From Nemertoderma westbladi (Eukaryota; Xenacoelomorpha; Nemertodermatida; Nemertodermatidae): 64,000 nt of DNA. The notes under the pieces were generated by a model. It was not told the DNA's origin, ran no database searches, and was given only the letters and a program-made list of their open reading frames with translations. The position numbers were made by a program, and so were the translations under genes. The first letter of the stretch is position 1. Every line of letters begins with the position of its first letter. The DNA lies in the NCBI GenBank assembly GCA_032718475.1, contig JAUCBJ010001421.1:1-64000 (forward strand), read 5' to 3'. Shown piece by piece: positions 22,979-32,767 of this stretch.

Positions 22979-23215
22979 ACCCAGTTCCATAAATATGAAT
23001 TCCCGTGTATGTACTGTATGTTACGATATTGTATACACACCGTTCGTTCTGAAAATAACAATAAATTATAACCTAATTATATAAACTACATATTACGGTA
23101 TGTTCCAATATAGGTTGCACCCAGTTCAGTAAAATATGAATTCCCGTATGTACTGTACTGTATGTAGGATATTGTTTATACACCGTTCTGAAAAACAATA
23201 GATTCTAAACCAAAA
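22979..23215. repeat. Direct duplication upstream of the ribozyme-like motif
   Basis: Two diverged copies of a roughly 100-bp block, each starting CACCCAGTTC and containing ATGAATTCCCG and ACACCGTTC, lie at about 22979-23070 and 23108-23215. The ribozyme-like motif follows directly. Confidence 0.7.
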
Positions 23216-23224
23216 TCTAAACCA

Positions 23225-23264
23225 GCTATACGTACGTTTCAGCCTATCAGGCCTCATCAGTAGC
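23225..23264 (-). ncRNA. Predicted type I hammerhead ribozyme
   Basis: Minus-strand order from 23264 down: stem I strand GCTA; core CTGATGA; stem II GGCCT-GAT-AGGCT, four Watson-Crick pairs plus a closing G-U; core GAAA; minimal stem III in CGTACGTA, where A-C pairs with G-U around a GUAC loop; cleavage triplet GTA; stem I strand TAGC. All invariant core nucleotides of the hammerhead consensus are present. Short stem III hammerheads of this form are known from Penelope-like elements and small retrozyme-like repeats in animals. Self-cleavage would fall between 23229 and 23228. Stem I is only four pairs as drawn, and its tertiary loop contacts are not resolved. No Penelope RT is visible nearby. 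Confidence 0.6.
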
Positions 23265-23366
23265 GCTAACCAGTTCAGCCACTTGTCCCTGACATTCACT
23301 CTCTCACCTAATTCACTGAACAGGCAGTCTTAAGTTGCACAAGTGGCTGAACTGGTTAGCGCTACT
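23259..23366. repeat. Perfect 28-bp inverted repeat overlapping the ribozyme
   Basis: Arms 23259-23286 and 23339-23366 are exact reverse complements with a 52-nt loop. The left arm includes the stem I strand and the first bases of the hammerhead core. Each arm contains TGGCTGAACTGGTTAGCGC on one strand, which resembles a Pol III A box with one mismatch. Confidence 0.92.
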
Positions 23367-23787
23367 ATGATATTAACCACCATAATATTACACCTTTAAA
23401 GTAATTTTCACCGACATGCAGTGAATATTTTCGGTACTTTTAGTACTTTTTCTGAATTTATTGCAATTCGATTAGTGTCTTTGCTTCTGTGAGACAAACA
23501 CAGTTTATAAAAAGCCAGCAAGCTGGCTATAAGAAGACCGTCCATAGACAAACTTTACTAGTTGGATCACTCCCCATTCATTATTATAAACCTATAAAAC
23601 ATTTGAACGACCCAGTGCTTAGAATTCAATCAGCTGGCCTCCCAGCAGTAAGTAACCTTATAGATATTCCCATAGGATTCACTGTGAAGGGCTATTCAGC
23701 TAGTGGGGTAATACATTACAAACTAACGGGATAGAGTTAGATACACTTGGCAAGTAATATACTTTTCTGCAGTTTGTGCCTATCCAT

Positions 23788-26760
23788 ACTAGGATCGGCA
23801 TGCTGCATTGCAGCTGCATTTTTAAGAATGCTGTGCCGGCTTGTCAACAAAATTGCACCGCCACAACTCCCTATCACCCATGACATTTGCTAGATCATCC
23901 GCATCTTCAAGGCCAGTGTCCTTTAAGATGCGTCTCAAGAAAGTCATGGGCTGTCCACCATGCTTATTCACTCCATGAGGCTGCCAAAGTACAAGATTAT
24001 GCACTGGCTGGTCCTCACGGCGAAAGCAATGTCCTACAAAGCGGAGGCGATTTTGTTCTAGTGTCAAGCTTGGGGGAACCAATGAGACACCTCCAATGTT
24101 ATATAGTGTCTGGTTGGAGATGTGTGCATTGTACTTGACACAATGAACCCGGCGTAGCATTCTTGTGAATGTACCATGCAGAGATTTGGTGTCCTCAGCA
24201 GTTAGAGCCCAGCATGGACTCCCGTAGAGGAGTACTGGAACTACTGCTGCTCTAAATAATCGGACCTTAAGTTTCCGATTAATTCTTGGGGACTTCCAAA
24301 TCCTGGAAAGCCTATTCAAGGCTGCCCATGCCTTTCCCTTACGTATTCGAAGGTCCTCACCTGACTTCCGGATCCATGATCCCAGGTAACAGAAGTCGTC
24401 CACATGCTCAAGCATACCATCCTTTGAGCTTATGCTCATCCGATCAGAGACTTGATGAGGACTTTCAAAGTTAACTGTCAAAATTTTGGTCTTTCTGGAG
24501 TTAATAAAAAGACCAACACTAGAAGCAGCATGTTCTAATGAGCTGAGGAGCCGTTGGGCTCCCTCTAGTGATTCTGAGAGTACTCCTAAGTCATCAGCAA
24601 AGTCTAGATCAGTTAGGTACTTGGCAGGATTTCCTCGACTTCTGGAGCCAGTTGGTGGAGTTATCATCACCCCATCATCATTATGATGATCTAAGGACAT
24701 GCGTAGAACATAGTCAACCACAATAATGAACAAAAAGGGTGCAAGTGTGTCTCCTTGGAGGACGCCCCATAACACTTCAAATGGTTCTGTGTCACCGTCA
24801 ACAGTAGACACAAATGTTGTCGAACCATCATATACTGATCTTATTGCTGCAATAATTTCATCAGGAATCCCATATAATGAAAGTATGCTGAACATACGTG
24901 AGCGAGAGACTGAATCAAAGGCCTTGAAAAAGTCAACAAAGATAACAGCCAGATGCCTGTCTTTCTTTTTTGATAATTCTTCAATTATCCTTCTAAGTGC
25001 CAAAATGGGCTCCATGGTACCACGACCTTTACGGAACCCATTCTGATTTCCACGGAGCAGTCTCTCAATGGGATCCCTGATGCGATTTAATAGAATCCTA
25101 TTGTATAGCTTTGCAGCAATCGAGATCAATGAGATTCCCCGAAAAGAACCATAGAGTGTTAGGTTGCCCTTCTTGGGAACTGGCACCAACTTATTTGTTT
25201 TCATTTCTTGTGGGACTCTTGTTGTTCGGTACATGTCTACTATGATGGGATAGATGAGCTTTAAACACTCAGGTATTTTAAAGACCTCAGGGGGAACACC
25301 ATCTACTCCACTGGCACGATTGGTCTTAATGCTCTTTGCAGCAGTTTTCACTTCTGCAAAGGAGATATCGCCAATGGGAATATCTGGGAGTACAGACTCA
25401 AACACTTTTACTTCTATAAAGTTATCAGGCAATACCCTGTCATTATTGAGGAGCTTTTCAAAGTGGGCTTTCCAACCATTGAGGCGATCGGCTGGTGATT
25501 CAGCCTTAACCTTGGTGGTTGGTTGGCTTTTCCGCCCAGTAAGCAAGTTGATCGATTTCCATGCCTGGGATGATTGCCTGCTGTCGTCAGCATCATTGAT
25601 GGCATCAACCTGTTGGTTTATTAGTTCCTGTAGATTAACAGAGTACTGCCTGTTCAGGGACCTAGATGCAGCCTTAACTGCATTCTTGGCCGCTGTAGTC
25701 TGTTTGAGTCGGGACTCTTTCTGCGCCTTATGAAGGTCATTTCGGCACTTCTGAATTTTGTTGTCAGTCCAGGGGGCCCTTTTCCAGTTTCGAGGGAATA
25801 CAGGAACTGTTTCTGCAGCTGCTAACTTAACTGCTTCTGTAAAGGCAGTATAGCCCTCACAGTGATCTGCCGCCCTAGAGGCAAGAGCCTCATACCTGTT
25901 GCTCAGCTGTAGTGTGAAGCTGGATCTCACACTTGGCTGTTGCAACAGAGAGGACCAGTAGTCATGTCGCGGCAAGGCAGATTTAGTTGTTCTGCTAGCA
26001 CGCAGACTAAGTCTTACCTTGGCCACAATAAGGCGGTGTTCACTGGAGAAGGGTCGAAGTGTAAATGCATTACAGTCTTGTATAGAGCTCCTGTATTTCC
26101 TACGAAACAGAATATGGTCTATCTGGGACTTGTGACCACTGGGTCCACTATGAGTCCATAGCTTTCCAGTTCTCTTCTTGAACTGGGTTCCAGCCGAAAA
26201 CAATCCATTTCCAGAGATAAAATCCTGAAGATGGACAGAATTTCGGTTAACACTATTGCTATAGACCCAGGGCGATGTAGGTGATTGATGCAGACTTGCA
26301 TTAAAGTCTCCCAGGAATGTTAAGAATGCATGCTGATCCACTCCATCTGCAGCTGCTTGTAGATTGTGGTAGAAATTTTCCACCTCCTCTACAGGCGCAA
26401 CACTAGTTGGAGAGTAGCACACAATCAGAACCACCTTAGGAAACTTCTTAGCCAGTCTTCCTCCAGAACATGAGAAGTGGCAACGGATGATGCGGTTAGA
26501 GATTTGGTCTATTTCTTCCAATGCTGCATGTGCAGTTGGATTCATCAATAGACCAATTCCACCATTGCCAATATCATCTGCTGACGCGAGGGCGAGTCGC
26601 CAACCGCCCCCCATGTCCTTAATCAGAACCTCATCAGTCTGTCCAGTCTGCATTCGGTGCTCTTGAACACCCACTGCGCTAAGAGAAAGCTTATCTGCCA
26701 AGGCAGTCAGCTCACTCATTGGGGACCCGAGTGTTAGGGTGTTTACTGAGGCTAGTCTAG
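23788..26760 (-). mobile_element. Near full-length RTE-1 LINE with 12-bp target-site duplication
   Basis: The 2973-bp element is bordered by perfect copies of GTGCCTATCCAT at 23776-23787 and 26761-26772. It contains one uninterrupted ORF and ends with CCGATCCTAGT, the junction from which other copies run into (TAG)n. The coding frame is open from the very first bases at 26760, so this copy is slightly 5'-truncated inside the endonuclease N-terminus. A perfect target duplication and an unbroken ORF suggest recent insertion. Confidence 0.93.
23822..26719 (-). CDS. RTE-1 endonuclease / reverse transcriptase ORF, intact
   Basis: The 965-codon frame encodes an apurinic-type endonuclease followed by a reverse transcriptase. 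Endonuclease motifs: GVQEHRM (catalytic Glu, residue 20), GGIGLLMN, FLGDFNASL, SQIDHILFRR and SSEHRLIVAK. RT motifs: RASGVDGVPPEVFK, LVPVPKKGN, NGFRKGRGTM, VIFVDFFKAFDSV (motif A Asp), GVLQGDTLAPFLF, LDFADDLGVL (catalytic FADD) and the C-terminal NRLRFVGHCFRRED typical of RTE-clade elements. The protein nicks target DNA and copies element RNA in place. The first ATG lies inside the endonuclease; upstream codons to 26760 also read as domain sequence (LASVNTL). All catalytic residues I can identify are retained. Confidence 0.92.
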   Translation of the reverse strand: MSELTALADKLSLSAVGVQEHRMQTGQTDEVLIKDMGGGWRLALASADDIGNGGIGLLMNPTAHAALEEIDQISNRIIRCHFSCSGGRLAKKFPKVVLIVCYSPTSVAPVEEVENFYHNLQAAADGVDQHAFLTFLGDFNASLHQSPTSPWVYSNSVNRNSVHLQDFISGNGLFSAGTQFKKRTGKLWTHSGPSGHKSQIDHILFRRKYRSSIQDCNAFTLRPFSSEHRLIVAKVRLSLRASRTTKSALPRHDYWSSLLQQPSVRSSFTLQLSNRYEALASRAADHCEGYTAFTEAVKLAAAETVPVFPRNWKRAPWTDNKIQKCRNDLHKAQKESRLKQTTAAKNAVKAASRSLNRQYSVNLQELINQQVDAINDADDSRQSSQAWKSINLLTGRKSQPTTKVKAESPADRLNGWKAHFEKLLNNDRVLPDNFIEVKVFESVLPDIPIGDISFAEVKTAAKSIKTNRASGVDGVPPEVFKIPECLKLIYPIIVDMYRTTRVPQEMKTNKLVPVPKKGNLTLYGSFRGISLISIAAKLYNRILLNRIRDPIERLLRGNQNGFRKGRGTMEPILALRRIIEELSKKKDRHLAVIFVDFFKAFDSVSRSRMFSILSLYGIPDEIIAAIRSVYDGSTTFVSTVDGDTEPFEVLWGVLQGDTLAPFLFIIVVDYVLRMSLDHHNDDGVMITPPTGSRSRGNPAKYLTDLDFADDLGVLSESLEGAQRLLSSLEHAASSVGLFINSRKTKILTVNFESPHQVSDRMSISSKDGMLEHVDDFCYLGSWIRKSGEDLRIRKGKAWAALNRLSRIWKSPRINRKLKVRLFRAAVVPVLLYGSPCWALTAEDTKSLHGTFTRMLRRVHCVKYNAHISNQTLYNIGGVSLVPPSLTLEQNRLRFVGHCFRREDQPVHNLVLWQPHGVNKHGGQPMTFLRRILKDTGLEDADDLANVMGDRELWRCNFVDKPAQHS

Positions 26761-26772
26761 GTGCCTATCCAT

Positions 26773-28185
26773 TCAATCAATAGTATAGTAGCTTAATAGG
26801 CCCTCATGAAAACCGGCAGCTGGTGTTTCTATCATTCCGTCTAAGGCAATTGTCGTGTTTTGGGGCTATTTTTTGGAAATAAAAAAAGACACTTTAATAA
26901 TTTTTTTAGAAACTGTTTTCCACATCCTGGGATTGAGCTGCGTCGATTGATATAACTTTCAGTGACGGACGAGCTATAGTTTCGGAGGAGTTCATCTGAT
27001 ATACATAGATAGATAGTGAATACTTTTACAGTAAGAATTCCTAACGGTCTTCTAATAAGATTCAGTGGAACTAAGCGCGTGAGGACAAATATATTTTAAA
27101 ATTAATTAATGTTGGTGAAACACATCATCATCAACTGCAGCTTCACAATACAAACTAAATTTGTGAGCATCTTCAGTAGTATCTACAGTAGATACTACTG
27201 TAAGCCAGGCGCGCGAAGCGTTGTGGCTATGTGTTATGCCGTGATAATTGGCTTTTAATGGTTGTATGCAGACCCAAGTGTAAAGCAAAGCAACACCTCG
27301 GGACAATTTACATCAACAACAAATATTATTAACCAGCTAAGAATACGAATGACGTATTGTATAGTCAATGGGAGATAGAAATAAAATAAAATATTGAGGG
27401 TCTTTAGCTGGTTATATTATATTATATTAAATATAGAGTAGATATCACCAGCTAAAGACCCTCAATATTTTATTTTATTTCTGATCATCCATACCGTTAG
27501 GCCGTTACCGCTGGTAAATGTCTACCACTTCATCCGTTCGTTTAGGCTATGGAGGGAGTACCAGTACTGTAGTATATCTTACGCAAAGCTGCAAGGGAAA
27601 TTCCCCCAGATACTTCTATATCTAAAGCTCAAATTGTGTATTATGTGTATGTATGTTTGTATAGCGCGCGAAGCGCGCCTGTCTTGCTAGTTCATATATA
27701 AAGTATAACATAACCTATATTGAAGTATTCGTCATATAGGTTTTTGCAGGAATTCCATTTCCATACACAGCAAGATGCAGTATTTACTGATATAAACAGT
27801 CAGTCAATTTAATGAGAATTTTGCTGTAACATGTATGGCATTAGAAGAGGCCTACAATGTACCATGTAGGCCATGGTACCATGCTCCATGCATATGGAAT
27901 TGTGGGTTGGCATGTTTAGTAATTCCCAAAAGGTGGGCAATATACAGGAAATTACTGCCTTAATGAGAAATGACTTGGAAGCAGTAAACTGATTTCACGA
28001 AAGGCATTCGTTCAACTTGCAAGCTATATTTTATCCAGACATTACTGGCATAATAAAATATAGCCTTAATCGAATGATAGTTCATTCGGGATTTAGTTAA
28101 ATATATGCAGCTTTCCGGTAAACAGCGATATTATATAATGATATGTGGAGATTCAATTTTTGCATTCTTTCGAAAACCTTGCAAT
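26773..28185. other. Intergenic stretch with a perfect hairpin, no gene seen
   Basis: Contains a short inverted TAGTATCTAC pair near 27175-27200, the hairpin at 27378-27481, and a GCGCGCGAAGCGCGCC block near 27663. No coding sequence or element family was recognised. Confidence 0.45.
27378..27481. repeat. Perfect 35-bp hairpin
   Basis: Arms 27378-27412 and 27447-27481 are exact reverse complements (one end reads ACCAGCTAAAGACCCTCAA) around a 34-nt AT-rich loop. It could be a tiny MITE, the relic of an inverted duplication, or a small-RNA hairpin. No evidence of transcription is visible. Confidence 0.9.
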
Positions 28186-28189
28186 TATT

Positions 28190-28960
28190 TCTTGTTGGAT
28201 GTGTCACCATCAACCAACAGTAGACGCAAATGTCGTCGTACCATCGTATACTGATCTGATTTCTGGAAAAATATCCCCAGGATTCCCACATTATACGAGT
28301 ATGCAGTATGGAAGAATACAACAGGGGCAGCTATATAGGAGCACATCACATGCACTACTGCCGCCGGGAATAAATTTGCCTTCAGAGAATGTATGATTCC
28401 AGGTGATACCTATACCCTTGATAGTTTAGTAATTGCAGACCATACCTTGGCCATAAGTGTTTTTAATGACCAACAATACCATCCAATGAATGATCCCACT
28501 GGCGGTCGATGATCTGATGGGGAAATCCATGTTTACAGTCGGGATATTCTTACTTTTATAAATAGACCGATATTTAATGCGGCACGTTCTAGATTATCCC
28601 TAGCTAGATATCTACGTTCTTGAAGTATTAGGACCATACAATGATTTTAACAGTACTCCGCGAACATCATCGAAGTCCATCAAGTTTGTTGGCAGTTTCT
28701 CCTAATTCTATTCTATTCTAATTCTATTACCTCTGGCTGGCTCGACTTCTACCACATCTATATTATGTTGGTCAAGGAACATTCGTAGTGCATACTCTAC
28801 CACAAATGATATTAAGATGAAATAATTTAGCGTGTCACATTTAAGGACACCCAATAACACTTTAAATGGGTCTGTATCTCATCTGTGGTAGATACAAATT
28901 CTGTGTAACCAGCATGACTTCATTGCAGCGAATATCTCATCGGGGATCCCATGCATCAAG
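28190..28960 (-). mobile_element. Highly degenerate RTE-1 LINE remnant
   Basis: Minus-strand patches match RTE-1 RT sequence around VYDGSTTFVSTV (28195-28300) and the region encoding VVDYVLRMSLDHH and EIFAAMKS-like sequence (28770-28955). The middle is unrecognisable. Frame is lost throughout. Confidence 0.65.
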
Positions 28961-29016
28961 GATTTTCTAAAACATTCATGGCATGGGTGGGAATCATATC
29001 CTGATATCTTATTTAC

Positions 29017-30505
29017 AGAATATAATTTTAAACTTTGTACTTCTTTATGTTTTCCTATATTTTTAAACTTTGTACTTCTTTATATGTTTTCCTATAATTT
29101 TAAACCTTGTACTCCTTTATATGTTTTCCTATAATTTTAAACTTTGTACTCCTTTATATGTTTTCCTATAATTTTAAACTTTGTACTCCTTTATATGTTT
29201 TCCTATAATTTTAAACTTTGTACTCCTTTATATGTTTTCCTATAATTTTAAACCTTGTACTCCTTTATATGTTTTCCTATATTTTTAAACCTTGTACTCC
29301 TTTATATGTTTTCCTATATTTTTAAACTTTGTACTCCTTTATATGTTTTCATATATTTTTAAACCTTGTACTCCTTTATAGGTTTTCCTATAATTTTAAA
29401 CCTTGTACTCCTTTATATGTTTTCCTATATTTTTAAACTTTGTACTCCTTTATATGTTTTCCTATATTTTTAAACTTTGTACTCCTTTATATGTTTTCCT
29501 ATGATTTTAAACCTTGTACTCCTTTATATGTTTTCCTATATTTTTAAACCTTGTACTCCTTTATATGTTTTCCTATATTTTTAAACTTTGTACTCCTTTA
29601 TATGTTTTCCTATATTTTTAAACTTTGTACTCCTTTATATGTTTTCCTATAATTTTAAACCTTGTACTCCTTTATATGTTTTCCTATATTTTTAAACTTT
29701 GTACTCCTTTATATGTTTTCCTATATTTTTAAACTTTGTACTCCTTTATATGTTTTCCTATATTTTTAAACTTTGTACTCGTTCATATGTTTTCCTATAT
29801 TTTTAAACTTTGTACTCCTTTATATGTTTTCCTATATTTTTAAACCTTGTACTCCTTTATATGTTTTCCTATATTTTTAAACCTTGTACTCCTTTATATG
29901 TTTTCCTATATTTTTAAACTTTGTACTCCTTTATATGTTTTCCTATAATTTTAAACCTTGTACTCCTTTATATGTTTTCCTATATTTTTAAACTTTGTAC
30001 TCCTTTATATGTTTTCCTATATTTTTAAACTTTGTACTCCTTTATATGTTTTCCTATAATTTTAAACCTTGTACTCCTTTATATGTTTTCCTATATTTTT
30101 AAACTTTGTACTCCTTTATATGTTTTCCTATATTTTTAAACTTTGTACTCCTTTATATGTTTTCCTATATTTTTAAACTTTGTACTCCTTTATATGTTTT
30201 CCTATATTTTTAAACTTTGTACTCCTTTATATGTTTTCCTATATTTTTAAACTTTGTACTCCTTTATATGTTTTCCTATATTTTGAAACTTTCTACTCCT
30301 TTATATGCTTTCCTATATTTTTAAACCTTATACTCCTTTATATGTTTTCCTATATTTTTAAACTTTGTACTCCTTTATATGTTTTCCTATAATTTTAAAC
30401 TTTGTACTCCTTTATATGTTTTCCTATAATTTTAAACCTTGTACTCCTTTATATGTTTTCCTATATTTTTAAACTTTGTACTCCTTTATATGTTTTCCTA
30501 TGATT
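29017..30505. repeat. 37-bp minisatellite
   Basis: About 40 units of 37 bp, each with TTTAAACTTTGTACTCC then TTTATATGTTTTCCTATA. The plus strand is strongly pyrimidine-biased. Variation is mainly CTTG versus TTTG and AATTT versus ATTTT. Small ORFs in it are artefacts. Confidence 0.95.
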
Positions 30506-32015
30506 TTCTGGATTTCTAGTTATTATATAAACCTAACGATTACAACTTATAAACTCTTAATTTGTTTGTGTTCTCCAAAATATCCAAAAAAATGTCTAGA
30601 ACATTTCCCACATAATTTTAGTGTTTTTCTAAGTATTATATTGACCATAAGCTAGCTATAGCTTTTTTATGACATAATTTAATGGATTCAGTGCGTTAAC
30701 ATTTCATTTTTATTGTAATAAAATTCTTCAGTTGGAAACTATCGGAATTATTGAGCACATAAATAAGCAAACATTTTTTTTAAACGGGCTTAACTATATA
30801 AAACTAATTTTTGATGTTGTAAGAAGATAGAAACTTGACTAACTAACTGGTTTTGCAATTTTCCTCGTGGCAATTGTCCGTGGGGTAATTGTACGGGGGA
30901 CAATTGTCCTCGGGGTGGTATTTGCACGTGGGACAATAGTCCGGGGAGGGCAATTCATTGTCCAGGGGGCAATCAATTCATTGTCCAGGGGGCAATTGTC
31001 CTGTCACTCTGGTTGATAAAATACTTAATCTTTCGGTATTAGTGAAGGTGCTATAAAGGAGTACTTTCTAATAAAGATAAATATTTTATAATGTAGTAGA
31101 AGAGGTGGTAGGCCTAGGCCTAATGTTAAGAAAACTAATTTATTGAGATCGATCATTATTTAGCAATTTTAATACAGCAATCACAAAGGATCACCTACTT
31201 ATAGGTAGTACCAGCAGCTCTAAGCAAGGAAACTTATTAGTTACAAACTTACCTTATAGATTGTTTGATTCCGTTTCCATGGAGCCTGTTACACAGAATA
31301 AGACAAAATCTTTTTCATTCAAATTAATATCTTTCCTCTCTGTTGTATAATGAATAATTAGAAAGAGTCAAAAGTAAAATCGATATTGTATTTGAAACAG
31401 AAGTAGCCATTGCTACATCAATGTAATGTAATACAGTATAGATCTACGCTACTCAAACGATGTGGCCCAAAAGTCATAATATAACAACAGAGAAATCATA
31501 TGATAGATATCTGGGACACTTGTCGCAAACAAAATCCAACACTCTCCATGATTTGAAAATCTACGCAAATATCAGCAGCTTAAGAGCAAAAATTTAATTA
31601 TAACAACCCGTTTAATCATATTAAACCGTAAGTGTCCAAATGCCATATAATATGTCAGACAATGACAGTGACAGATCACGACAATATTTTTGCGTATTAA
31701 CACCAGCTCCTCTAACAATTAAAGCCAATAGCTTCCAGATGGCGGGAAAATCATGATTTTATAACACTGTACAACAATATAATATAAAATGAGGCAAAAT
31801 CTAATTTATTGCCTAGATTTTGAGAAAACTGAGTTGAAAACATTATGACACAGCACAGGCTCTGGTTACAATCAGTCAAGCTTAAAATACATAGAATCAA
31901 GACATGTGTTTGCAGCAATAGACGAATAGGGGCAGAGGAGGAAAACGAAAGAGCTTAAATAGAGTTTCTCAAATAATTCACTGTCATTATTGGGGTATAT
32001 ACACCAAGGGAAACG
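30506..32015. other. AT-rich intergenic stretch with a short palindrome cluster
   Basis: Around 30865-31005 there are five or more degenerate copies of GGGGCAATTGTCC or GGACAATTGTCC, the latter a perfect 12-bp palindrome. Otherwise AT-rich sequence with no gene recognised. Confidence 0.5.
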
Positions 32016-32019
32016 TAAG

Positions 32020-32575
32020 GGAAAGTCATGGGCAGCCTTGAATAGGCTTTCCAGGATTTGGAAGTCACATAGAATTCATCGGAAACTTAGGGTTCAATTA
32101 TTTAGAGCAGCAGTAGTTCCAGTACTCCTCTATGGGAGTTAATGCTGGGCTCTAACTGCTGAGGACACCAAATCTCTGGATGGCACATTCACAAGAATGC
32201 TACGCCGGGTTCACTGTGTCGAGTACAATGCACACATCTCCAACCAGACACTATATAACATTGGAGGTGTCTCATTGGTTCCCCCAAGCTTGACACTAGA
32301 ACAAAGTCGCCTCCGCTTTGCAGGGCATTGCTTTCACCGTGAGGACCAGCCATTGTATTATTTTGTGCTTTGGTAGCCTCATGGAGTGAATAATCATGGT
32401 GGACAGCCCATGACTTACTTGAGACGCATCTTAAAGGACACTGGCCTTGAAGATGCGGATGATCTAGCAAATGTCATGGGAGATAGGGAGTTGTGGTGGC
32501 GCAATATTGTAGTCAGCATTTCAGCATTCTTAAAAATGCAGCTGCAATGCGGCGTGTCGAACCTAGTAGTAGTAG
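32020..32575 (+). mobile_element. RTE-1 LINE 3' fragment with (TAG)n tail
   Basis: Plus-strand match to the last 180 or so codons of RTE-1 (GKSWAALNRLSRIWKS, RTMLRRVHCVEYNA-like, GLEDADDLANVMGDRELWW) followed by the family 3' end and CCTAGTAGTAGTAGTAATA. A stop replaces the codon before CWALTAEDT, so it is inactive. Confidence 0.88.
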
Positions 32576-32767
32576 TAATATACACCTTCTGTTAAAATCT
32601 TCCAGAATGTCACGCTTCTTACCTCGTGTGATGGACGGGAGCAGTGTAATATAATTCACTGGATCAGATTGCCAGATTTAAATTATTATGATTATTTATA
32701 GCTGGTGCTTGTATTAATTGGGCGGCTGGTAATTGTTAGAAATTAGCGAACATTGCGCGAATTCTTT

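Noticed and set aside
23339-23366. tRNA gene suggested by TGGCTGAACTGGTTAGCGC
   Set aside because: There is one mismatch to the A box, no B box follows at the right distance, and no cloverleaf can be drawn; the sequence is one arm of an inverted repeat.
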